The notes under the pieces are model-generated. The model did not search any database. It had not been told where the DNA came from and was given only the letters and a program-made list of their open reading frames with translations. Shown here piece after piece: positions 7,505-15,941 of a stretch of DNA of 16,148 nt. The translations under genes were made by a program, and so were the position numbers. Origin of the DNA: Gymnopus androsaceus JB14 (Eukaryota; Basidiomycota; Agaricomycetes; Agaricales; Omphalotaceae); NCBI GenBank assembly GCA_009733575.1, contig ML770173.1, forward strand, positions 1 to 16,148, given 5' to 3'. Numbering within the stretch: the first letter of the stretch is position 1; each line of letters starts with the position of its first letter.

Positions 7505-8556
7505 ATGTCCAAACACAGATCTAGATCTGCTTCTCCTGTTCCTGCTGCACGGCCTGCCACTAATACTTCTTGCCATGCTCTGGAAGTACCAACTCCGAGC
7601 AACTTGCTGCATTCCTTATCCAACAAGGATGGACTGTGATGCATCCCAGGGAACATGCACCAATTCCTAATACCGCAAATTCAAAGTCTCTCTTGAAGGA
7701 ACCTCCAATGTTTAAAGGAGATAAAGAGAACTTCTGAGAATGGAGACAAAAGCTGATTGCATGGGTCAACAATGTAAAAAACAAGATCCATTCTGACAAT
7801 GAACGAATCAATGTGGCATTCTCCTATATGGAAGGAGACAAATTACGAGATTGGGTGGAAAACCAGTATAAAGGTTTCTTTGCCAATGAATATGGAACAT
7901 GGGGAATGACTTGGGATCAATTCCTAAGGAAACTCAACAAAAGATACCTGGATACAGCAAGACATGCCAATGCCAGGGAAAAGTTTGAGAGGGTTTGTCA
8001 AGGAAAAGATGAGACTGCAGCAGCGTTCTTTGAACACTTTGAGGTACTAGTCAGTACTGCAGAATACAAAGAGGATGATGCACACATCCTGCAAAAAATA
8101 ATGCGTGCAGTCAATAAGTCAATTATTGACAGTTTCTATAGTGTCAGAGTCCTACCTGACACCTTTGCCAGCTGGAAAAAGAGATGTGTTGATCTTGATG
8201 ATCGCTGGAGGCAAAGGAACAATGAGATGAAGCAATGGGGCCTCAGGAGTCAGTGGTACTCCACTCCAAAAACCACTCCTCAGATGCAGGTGCAGACACC
8301 TAAAGCAGCACTACCAGCACCAGCTCCCCATCAACAGGATGGGACTGGTGTTACCTATGACGGTAGTGGTCAATCAATGGAGTTGGATTGAGGAAGGGCA
8401 AAAGGCCCATTCAAGTGTTTCAGGTGTGGACAACCCAGACATATGAAGAGGGATTGCCCGAACAAAAGGGAAACTATACGCCAGGCGTTTACGACCCTTA
8501 ATGAGGAAGATCAGACAGAGCTTGGGAAACTCTGGGGTTTTGTGAAATCTCAATAG
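7505..8556 (+). pseudogene. gag: Retrotransposon Gag (capsid and zinc knuckle), degenerate
   Basis: The likely start is ATG 7505 (MSKHRSRSASPVP). A one-base deletion at about 7596 shifts the frame just before EQLAAFLIQQGW. From 7597 the frame runs to the natural TAG at 8554-8556, interrupted by TGA at 7735-7737 and 8389-8391. At both sites Arg (CGA) is expected, so both look like CpG transitions. The capsid region (about 7700-8240) has the usual retrotransposon-gag features: EPPMFKGD near its start, and later WDQFLRKLNKRYLD and FFEHFEVLV. A CX2CX4HX4C zinc knuckle (CFRCGQPRHMKRDC) lies at about 8417-8458. Gag would form the particle and bind the RNA. Undamaged it would be about 350 aa. Confidence 0.9.
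8535..8541 (+). promoter_or_regulatory. Candidate -1 ribosomal frameshift site GGGTTTT
   Basis: In the gag frame this reads G GGT TTT, the X XXY YYZ pattern needed for simultaneous slippage. It lies in the 49-nt stretch (8505-8553) where both gag and pol frames are open, 12 nt before the gag TAG. The pol frame is -1 to gag, as required. I did not establish a downstream stimulatory structure. Confidence 0.6.
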
Positions 8557-10789
8557 TGAATACAGGTCCTGTTGAGTCTCAGTCGGTTCCAGACATGGAC
8601 AGCTCTATATATGTAGATAGCGGTATTTCATACACAATAAATACTCCTGAATCTACTCCTATTTCGCCATCTCCCAAAAAGACTGAAAACCCTGTAAGGT
8701 TTGCTCTGAATTCCTCAGAATGGTTGGTAAATTGCATAAGGACATCGAACGACTCTCGAGCAATCAGAGAATTATGGACTTGGGTCCCTAATAACCGACA
8801 ACGAGAAATAATGGAACAAACAGTCATGGAAATAAGGAACTTTTCAGTACCCAATGCAGTTGAAGCAGTCAATAACTTCAAACGTAAACATTTCATAAGA
8901 GGAACAAAAGGCAAGGACCTTAAACTATCAGGCATCATTGAAGACATCACAAAAGGCAATCAAATAGAAGCAAATGCACTTCTAGATTGTGGAGCAACTG
9001 GATCATGTATCAACAAAGAATTTGTTGAGAAGCACAATATCCCAATCCAAAAACTCCCAATCAAGATTGCTGCATACAATGCTGATGGTACTTTAAACAC
9101 TGGTGGATCAATCAAAGCAATGGCAGAAGTTTGCTTAGTCATTGGAGATCATGTAGAAAAAATAGAATTCGGAGTTACCAATCTGGGAAACACCGATATC
9201 TTCATTGGTCTAGACTGGCTCCGCAAACATAACCCTAGCATAGATTGGACCAATTCCACCATTACTTTTGACCGATGTCCTACTCATTGTGGATACATTC
9301 CCTGGTGGCTTAACCCTGAAGAAGGAACTTCCCTAAATCACCTAGAAGAAGGAGAAAGACTTTTCATATTCAATTGTATATGTGCCATGTCAGAACCCAC
9401 TAAAGCGGATCAGTATGTTCAAGAACACCCTGCTGTATTCAATAAAAAAGGATTTGATGAACTTCCTAAACAACAACCATGGGATCATGCCATTGGACTT
9501 ACACCTGGATCTAATCCCGTCAACTGCAAGGTTTATCCATTGAATCTTAATGAACAGAAAGCATTAGATGAATTCTTAAAGGAAAATCTACAGTCAGGAC
9601 ATATCCATCCATTGAACTCTCCAATGGCTTCACCATTCTTCTTTGTCAAAAAGAAAGATGGTGCTTTACAACCAGTTCAGGATTACCAAAAACTCAACGA
9701 CATGACAATTAAAAACCATTATCCTCTCCCTCTAATCCAAGAACTCATCAATAAGCTTAAGGATGCCAAGGTTTTCACAAAGATGGACATTCAATGGGGA
9801 TACAACAATATTCGAATCAAGGATGGTGATGAATGGAAAGCAGCGTTCAAAACTAACCGCGGATTGTTTGAACCAACAGTTATGTTCTTTGGTCTTATGA
9901 ACTCTCCTGCAACATTCCAAGCATTCATGAACCACATTCTAAAACATCTAATTGATGAAGGACATGTAACTGTATATATGGATGATATCCTTGTATTCAC
10001 AGACACCATCGAAGAACACTGTTGCATTGTACATGAAGTTCTCAAAATCCTCAAAGAAAATGGTCTTTATCTTAAACCAGAGAAATGCACATTTGAGTCA
10101 CCTCATGTTGATTATCTTGGTATCATTGTTGGAAATGGTCAAGTGAGAATGGATCCAAAGAAAGTCAAGCAGTCAAAGACTGGCCAGTCCCAAAGAAGAA
10201 ATGTGATATACAATCCTTTTTACCCTTGTGGGTTTTTTGAGCATTTCCTAGGATTTTGTAACTTCTTTAGATGCTTCATCCGAGGGTTCAGTCATATTGC
10301 CACTTAGCAAACTCACAGGAAATGCAGAGTGGTCATGGGGTCCTGAAGAGTTTCAAGCCTTTGAAACTCTAAAGTCAAGAATTGCTGAAGATGTTACACT
10401 AGTAATTCCACTTGACAATGGGAAATTCCAAGTAGAGGCTGATTTGTCTGATTTTGCCAATGGTGCTGTCCTATCACAACAGGTTGATGGAAAATGGAGA
10501 CCAGTAGCTTTCAGATCTCATTCACTCAATGACATTGAACAAAACTATGAGATTTATGACAAAGAAATGATGGCCATCATGGATTCATTATTGGAATGGC
10601 GCCAGTACCTTATGGGCACTAGAGAACTATTTGAGATATGGACTAATCATCAGAACCTCCAATACTTCCATAAACCACAAAAACTCAATTGCAGACAAGC
10701 ACGTTGGGTTATGGAACTATCAGAATACGAATTCATTCTCCATCATAAACTGGGTACTTCTATGGGAAAAGCAGATGCTTTGTCAAGGA
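8541..10789 (+). pseudogene. pol: Pol N-terminal part: protease, reverse transcriptase, RNase H (degenerate)
   Basis: Open in one frame to TAG 10305-10307. The aspartic protease has DCGATGS with its Asp at 8985, then [17 protein letters not shown]. The RT domain (about 9570-10150) has [22 protein letters not shown] and catalytic YMDD at 9975-9986, then [11 protein letters not shown]. The conserved RPVQDYRKLN-type motif reads [10 protein letters not shown], with both Arg turned to Gln. Three lesions follow: a one-base loss near 10165, a short T-rich insertion at about 10210-10240 before FLGFCNFF, and a small deletion near 10300. RNase H resumes in a new frame (10297-10789) with VEADLSDFA, DKEMMAI and KADALSR; the usual TDHQNL reads TNHQNL, losing a catalytic Asp. 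The hAT transposon interrupts right after KADALSR. No functional Pol can be made. Confidence 0.93.
10782..10789. repeat. 8-bp target duplication (left) of the hAT transposon
   Basis: GTCAAGGA here and at 13477-13484. Eight base pairs is the hAT signature. Joining the two sides restores the pol reading from DALSR into the spacer before integrase. Confidence 0.93.
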
Positions 10790-13476
10790 TAGTGTATGGC
10801 GCAGGTATGCTGGGTTCACCAGATTGTTGGGTTGGGTACCTGTGCCGGGTTGGGTCGGTTCTCATTTTGAGTACCCAGCACCCATGTGGCGTACCCGCCA
10901 GCTTTTCAAGCCTTCTAGCACTTGTCCATGTTACGTAGAAAAAGAACTAATTTTTACTAATAAACTTGCTTATATCTACTATTTGTACTGATTTGTTTAA
11001 CCTTTATGCTCAACCAACATGAACCTTCTGAAATGGAAAACGAGTGCCACCAGCAACAATCAAATGCACAAGAAGAGAAATAACATTGTTGTTGATAGCG
11101 ACAATGATGACAACAACGATGATGGGGAGCAACCCACTGAACCCAATGAAGACAATGATGGTGACATTATTGATACAACCAATGCTGAAAATGCTAAAAG
11201 GGCAGAAGCAATCAAGAAAATCAGTTCGTGTTAACACATGTGCAATGGAAAAAGACTTACCATTGAATAGAAAAAGATTTGTTGAAATGAAAAGCACCAA
11301 TTTACGCGTTTTTTGATGCTGAGCCGGAGTTCGAGTTTGATAACGAGGGGACCGTGGAGTACCTTGTTTGGAAATGCACACACTGTGGAGAGAAAAAGCG
11401 GCAGGGAATGAAAACTAAGGACAAAGGTTCAACAGGTCAGTAATAGCTAGATTTGGGAAAATTCAAAACTTACCTTCAACGCACAGGCAACATGAGTGGG
11501 CATGCAAAAAAATGCTGGGGGGAAGAAGCAGTCACCGCCGTAAAAGACTCGACTCTAGATAAAGCATGCTCAGCAATCAAAACCTTTGGGAAAAAAAGTC
11601 AAACGCGACTCACCGCAGCTCTCAAAAAATTTAAAGGATGGGCCAAAACATTTTCGACATGCCCTCCTGAAAAGGAAACGACTTGGTATATCTCCATCCC
11701 TCCTGCATCCTTGAATAAGTCCTGAATCAAGTCACTACAGTGTTGTGACCGCCCAATGGGTTGCAGAATCTGCACGTCTGTTCCGTATAGTTTGTGATTG
11801 ATGTTACCGCTGGCTCCAGAAAGAAGGTCATCCAAAACATTACGTGCTGAGTAAGGAGACCATTGCACGGGACGTCAAGAAACTGTACACGAAGACAAAA
11901 GAGAAATTGGCAGAGGAACTGCAGGTAAGTCCTTAAATCGAATCCAGTAGGATAGTAACACTCACTACTAATTTCAGGCCATTGATGGTGAACTCCCAAT
12001 TGCCATTGACTGTTGGACATCTCCTAACCACCATGTGTTCATGAGCATCATTGTTACATGGCTGCAAAAGTCGGAGAATGGAACTGAAGAACTTACCACA
12101 ATGATTCTCAACTTCATGGTGGAACTCAACCTATGACATGTTGGCTGCTTTTTTGGAGATGAAGGATCCTGTTTCGGAATTCTTGGATCATTCATTGAAT
12201 GGGTTGGTGGAATATCTGCTTGACAAGGAGGAATGGGACGCAATTGAAGGTCTTGTTTCAGCACTCAAGGTTTGTTCATCTCTGCTTACAGTGATTTCAG
12301 TTACTTATGGATTTTTGGTTCAGTTCCAGATTCTAAAAGATGCCACAACTTTCTTTTCAACTAATGCACCCATTATTGCCGCAGTAATTCCTGCCATGGA
12401 CGCCATCAATGAAGCATTCGTGACAGGCATTATCGACAAACAGGTTCTTTCTGACCCTATCCGCCATGCCCTCTCAATTGGCAAGAAAACCCTCAATAAA
12501 TATTATACGCTAACCAAGGATTCAGATATATATTGTATGGCAATGGGTACGTATTTTCTTTCCTACTTCAAACAAAGTTCTAATAATCACATAGTTCTTC
12601 ACCCTTCCCTGAAGCTCAACTACTTCCGTAATGCTGGTTGGATGGATGCTTGGATTGAGGAGGCCGTTGCTGTTACTTGACAGCACTGGGAACGGTACAA
12701 GCCATTGTTTCCCATTACTAATGCATCAATGGTATGTTTTTTATTTGCTCGCTTGTTCTATTGGTCTGCTATGTTGCTAGGCATCAACCTCCCAAGCCCC
12801 GCAACCTTCTTCCTCAAACCCATTTATATCGCTCATGGCTAAAAATATGCAGGTTAATGATGCAGGCGACGAGGCAAAGGATGAGCTGGACCGTTATCTT
12901 GCAGACAGCTGCGTGCCAACGGACAACCCTCTATGGTGGTGGATCATGAATAGGAAGGTGTATCCTAACCTAGTGAAGTTGGCAATCTCTTTACATTTGA
13001 TACCTGGTGCACACTCCTCTGTTTACTTTTGTATCGTTTCTCAAGTCTGATTCTAGCTTCTTTGGTCGCGGTTGAGTGAACATTCTCCCGCAGTTGCATC
13101 CTCATCTCGCATCTTTGTAACCAACTCTGCACAGAAACCATTCATGCCCTTATGTGCTTTGGAGATTGGTCACGTGAGGATTATATCTCTAATGAAGAGT
13201 TGATCATTTTTTTTTGTTTTTGGATGCTAACAACAATGATGAAGGTATTGATCTTGTTGACAATGAAACTTTGTAATGATAGGATACTCTATATATCTTG
13301 TAGCTTGTAGGCTGTAGTTGTTTTTACACTAGTTTTTTGACACTGTACCCGTTAAGAAAAACCGGACCTGACCCAACCCAGGCTTACCCATACCTGGCCA
13401 TCCAGGTCCGGGTTTAGACCCGGGTTTGGGTCAGGTTGACATTTTTGGTACCCGACCTGACCCAAGCCACACACTA
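10790..13476 (+). mobile_element. hAT transposon, 2,687 bp, degenerate, inserted in pol
   Basis: The ends are TAGTGTATGGC and, in reverse complement, TAGTGTGTGGC (one transition), flanked by the 8-bp GTCAAGGA duplication. Both ends carry many GGGTTGGGT / ACCTGACCC subterminal motifs (about 10805-10850, 13360-13465), typical of transposase-binding repeats in hAT elements, including a CCGGGTTTAGACCCGG palindrome near 13410. The interior holds a transposase pseudogene with a BED finger and hATC domain, on the same strand as pol. Confidence 0.93.
11019..13276 (+). pseudogene. hAT transposase (BED finger, RNase H-like core, hATC), seven introns, inactivated
   Basis: An acidic Asn/Asp-rich N-terminus (11019-11234) precedes APIYAFF and a BED zinc finger WKCTHCG...HAKKCW split by an intron. 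Inferred introns, all GT-AG and 48-60 nt, are 11436-11486, 11686-11740, 11925-11977, 12270-12329, 12547-12594, 12732-12780 and 13007-13056; removing each restores recognisable hAT protein. Exons then give KETIARDVKKLYTKTKEKLAEELQ, the catalytic-core start PIAIDCWTSPN, WNSTYDMLAAFLEMKDPV, VIPAMDAINEAF, a region around IGKKTLNKYY, and a C-terminal hATC dimerisation segment (DELDRYLADS, then PLWWWIMNRKVYPNLVKLA, FSRSCILISHLCNQL). Damage: TGA at 11288-11290, 11799-11801, 12678-12680 and 13077-13079 where Arg is expected, a frame break near 11234, and a large deletion at about 12110 that removes the middle of the catalytic core including the expected second Asp. The tail (EGIDLVDNETL, stop 13274-13276) is out of frame after a T-run. 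Confidence 0.9.
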
Positions 13477-13484
13477 GTCAAGGA
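13477..13484. repeat. 8-bp target duplication (right) of the hAT transposon
   Basis: Second GTCAAGGA, directly after the CACACACTA end of the hAT element. Confidence 0.93.
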
Positions 13485-14933
13485 TGACAGACCTTGAGAC
13501 AGGGTGAATGATAACAAAGACATTGTTGTTCTAAAACCAGAGTTTTTCATCAATATAATCTGTGAAACCAAGAGTCCAGAAGACACCATAATTGATAAAA
13601 TCATAAAATATGCCAACAATATGGACAAATCAGTAGTCGAAGCACTAAATGGAAAAGACAAATACTGGGTGAATGAACATGGTGGAATTGTTACATGAGA
13701 AAATTGCATCTATGTTGCAAAAAACCGAGAATTACAAGGAGAAATCATAAAGAAACACCACAATACAATCCTTGCAGGACATCCAGGTCAATACAAAATG
13801 TGGGAACTAGTCAGTCGTGATTATTGGTGGCTAATCCTCATAACATACCATCTGGACCTTGGGAATTCATAGGAGTTGACCTAATTGGGAAGCTACTGGA
13901 AGCAGGAGGATTCGATACCATAGCCGTATTCGCTGATCACCACACAAAGCAAATTAGACTTTTTCCCACCCATATGTCATTAACATCAGAAGGCATGGCA
14001 CGAATGTATAGAGAAAAGATCTTCTCTATTCACAGACTTTTCCAAAAGATTGTACACAATTGAGGTCCACAATTCCATTTGGGATTCATGAAGGAACTCT
14101 ATAAACAACTCGGAATCGAAGCAAACTTTACAACGGCATACCATCCTCAGACTAATGGACAAACAGAACAAACAAACCAAGAAACCAAACATTATCTTCA
14201 TTTGTTCATCAACTATCATCAGTCTGATTGGCATGAATGGTTACCTACAGCTGAATTCGCATACAACGACTGAGTACACTCCACCATCAAAGTCACTCCA
14301 TTCTTTGCTGATATGGGTTGTCATCCCTATAAAGGCACTGCAACAAAAGAGAAATCCTTGAATCCTTCAGCACAAGAGTTTGCTGATAACATGAGGAAAG
14401 TACAAGATGAAGTAGGATCAGTGCTAAAGAAAGCAGCTGGTGATATGACTCGCTACTATGATAAGAGACATAGCGAATTCAGAGAATACAAAGTAGGAGA
14501 CAAGGCATGGCTCGAAGGGATAAACATTACAACAAGTCATCCAATGAAGAAGTTAGATGACAAATGTTTTGGACCCTTCAAAGTTGTAGAGAAAGTCAGT
14601 CAAAGTTCCTACAAACTCAAAATTCCGAAAACCTGGAGAAATGTTCATAACGTGTTCAATGAAGTTCTCCTTACACCATTTCATCCTCCACAATTCCCAA
14701 ACCAACCCCAAAACACAAATCCACCACCTATAGAGATCGAAGGAGAAGAACCAGAGTATGAAGTAGAAGAAATAGTGGACTCGAAGCAGAATAAAAGAAG
14801 TAAAAAGGTGTCATACAAGGTCAAATGGAAAGGATACGGACCACACAAAATGACATGGGAACCAGTGTCAAATCTTGATAAAGCGAAGGACACTATCAAG
14901 GAATTCCACAATAAAAATCCCTCTAAACCATGA
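13485..14933 (+). pseudogene. pol: Pol C-terminal part: integrase, GPF module and chromodomain (degenerate)
   Basis: A one-base frameshift near 13500 precedes the frame 13504-13830, which has TGA at 13696-13698. It holds the His half of the HHCC zinc domain (KKHHNTILAGHPGQYKMWELV, then RDYWW). The Cys pair is missing: YWW at about 13829 runs straight into ANPHNIPSGPWEF in another frame, so a deletion is inferred. From 13830 one frame runs to 14933, broken only by TGA at 14061-14063 and 14271-14273. First catalytic Asp: GVDLIG (13878-13880). The second is Asn (14058-14060), directly before the TGA. The Glu is in NGQTEQTNQ (14166-14168). KCFGPFKVVEKV (about 14559-14594) is the GPY/F module. The end is a chromodomain (about 14754-14915: EYEVEEIVDSK, VKWKGYGPHKMTWEPVSNLD), which in chromoviruses directs integration to methylated-histone chromatin. 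Confidence 0.93.
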
Positions 14934-15098
14934 TCGAAAGAAATTTGAAAACTTGAAATACCCATGTTATTATTCCCTAAACACCTCTTCCATCCTGTCC
15001 CAGAACCATTAACAACATCTATCCCAACCTCCATGCCTACAGAATCAATGACCGCAAAGCTTGCGCAATGTGGAAATTGTGTCCTAAAGAGGGGGTAA
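14934..15098 (+). other. 3' untranslated region of the retrotransposon
   Basis: Non-coding stretch between the pol stop and the 3' LTR. It includes the polypurine tract at its end. The minus-strand open frame overlapping it (14681-15034) is mostly the shadow of the chromodomain region. Confidence 0.6.
15086..15095 (+). other. Polypurine tract
   Basis: AAAGAGGGGG, three bases before the TGTTATG start of the 3' LTR. This is the expected plus-strand primer of an LTR retrotransposon. Confidence 0.88.
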
Positions 15099-15464
15099 TG
15101 TTATGAATGTTCTTATCTTATCAGACACATGGTATTATTCCTTTATTATTTTCCTTTATTTATCTTTGTATATCCATAAGCACGTGCTTGTTTAGATGCG
15201 CAGCTATACTGATTGGCTATGTATACATTATTATTAGGGTTCTATTGATCAGAGTATGATTGTTTCCAATCATAACACATGCTAGCATGTCCATACTTGT
15301 ACAATCAACCTATCATTACTTATTGTTGTTTACTTGTTGTCTTTCATTGTTTCATGCATTGTTACCACACGGTCAGGGTATAGGGCTATGGGCTTAGGGT
15401 TTATACTTTAGTATATATAGTAGTTGTAGCTGTAGCTCAGTCCTTAGCTTCAATCTTGTCAATA

Positions 15465-15472
15465 CCTCTTAG
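15465..15472. repeat. 8-bp target duplication (left) of the hAT-type MITE
   Basis: CCTCTTAG, repeated exactly at 15828-15835. The 5' LTR has it once, so the duplication is directly demonstrated. Confidence 0.95.
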
Positions 15473-15827
15473 CAGTGTTGGATGGGCTGTGGGCAATGGG
15501 CAAAAGTCATAGTCATTTTTTGATGACTAGTCACTGCCCATCAATATGGACGAAAAGTGACTTGACTTTGCCCTTGATTGGCGCCCATGAGTGCCTATGC
15601 GTGGGACCTGACTTTAGCCCGAGCTAAGCGCTGATAAGCGCGAATTTCCCGCGCTCGAAGGTCGACAGCTTTTGTCATCGTGGACCAGGGCCTAGGCAGT
15701 ACAGCATTCCATTCATTCCACAAATTGGGACAAACAGTCCAAAGGCAAGTCATAAAAACATGCCCGTGACTGTATTCCTCTGCCTGTCATTGACTTTGAT
15801 GCCCGTCGTATGACCTTGCCAACACTG
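15473..15827. mobile_element. 355-bp hAT-type MITE in the 3' LTR
   Basis: The ends CAGTGTTGG and CCAACACTG are perfect 9-bp inverted repeats, with looser similarity inward (GGGCA...AAAGTCA motifs on both sides). The 8-bp duplication and CAG-type terminus fit hAT. It has no coding capacity. Its ends differ from the 2.7-kb hAT in pol (TAGTGT...), so a different hAT family probably mobilised it. It keeps GCGC/CGCG-rich CpGs around 15625-15660, unlike the surrounding LTR. Confidence 0.92.
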
Positions 15828-15835
15828 CCTCTTAG
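15828..15835. repeat. 8-bp target duplication (right) of the hAT-type MITE
   Basis: Second CCTCTTAG, followed directly by the resumed LTR sequence TCCTCAATTC. Confidence 0.95.
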
Positions 15836-15936
15836 TCCTCAATTCTATCTTCTCTTTTCCTCATTGTTCTTGTTTTTGCCTAAGTTGGAAGTTGTGACAC
15901 CTGGTACCTTGTGTTGTGAGGAACTAGTTGCTGACA

Positions 15937-15941
15937 CTACC
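15937..15941. repeat. Target-site duplication (right) of the LTR retrotransposon
   Basis: CTACC, matching 5731-5735. Confidence 0.93.

Larger units (their letters stand above)
5736..15936 (+). mobile_element. Ty3/Gypsy chromovirus LTR retrotransposon (Tf1/sushi-like), degenerate, with four nested insertions
   Basis: A complete but inactivated element: 5' LTR 5736-7018, leader with primer binding site, gag 7505-8556, pol 8541-14933 (split by a hAT transposon), polypurine tract 15086-15095, 3' LTR 15099-15936, and matching CTACC duplications outside. The domain order protease, RT, RNase H, integrase, chromodomain places it in Ty3/Gypsy, chromovirus branch. Removing the nested insertions and their target duplications leaves about 6.3 kb with LTRs of about 475 bp. 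It cannot transpose autonomously: gag and pol carry stops, indels, an integrase deletion and mutated catalytic residues. Most point damage is CpG-type transition. Confidence 0.95.
15099..15936 (+). repeat. 3' LTR (about 475 bp native, expanded by a 355-bp MITE)
   Basis: Starts TGTTATG and ends GCTGACA, followed by the CTACC duplication. It shows the empty site for the 807-bp element (ATGCTAGCATG near 15280-15290), and the 5' LTR shows the empty site for this LTR's own insertion. TATATATA is at 15412-15419. Confidence 0.95.

Noticed and set aside
8389..8391. TGA as the real end of gag
   Set aside because: The zinc knuckle follows in the same frame and the codon fits a CGA-to-TGA change. The TAG at 8554-8556 after the knuckle is the better terminator.
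8524..8530. GGGAAAC as the frameshift heptamer
   Set aside because: It is in the wrong register: gag codons there are GGG AAA C.., not G GGA AAC.
11010..11381. Minus-strand 123-codon frame within the hAT element
   Set aside because: Antisense to the acidic N-terminus and the start of the BED region. The hydrophobic Val/Ile-rich product simply mirrors GAT/AAC-rich codons.
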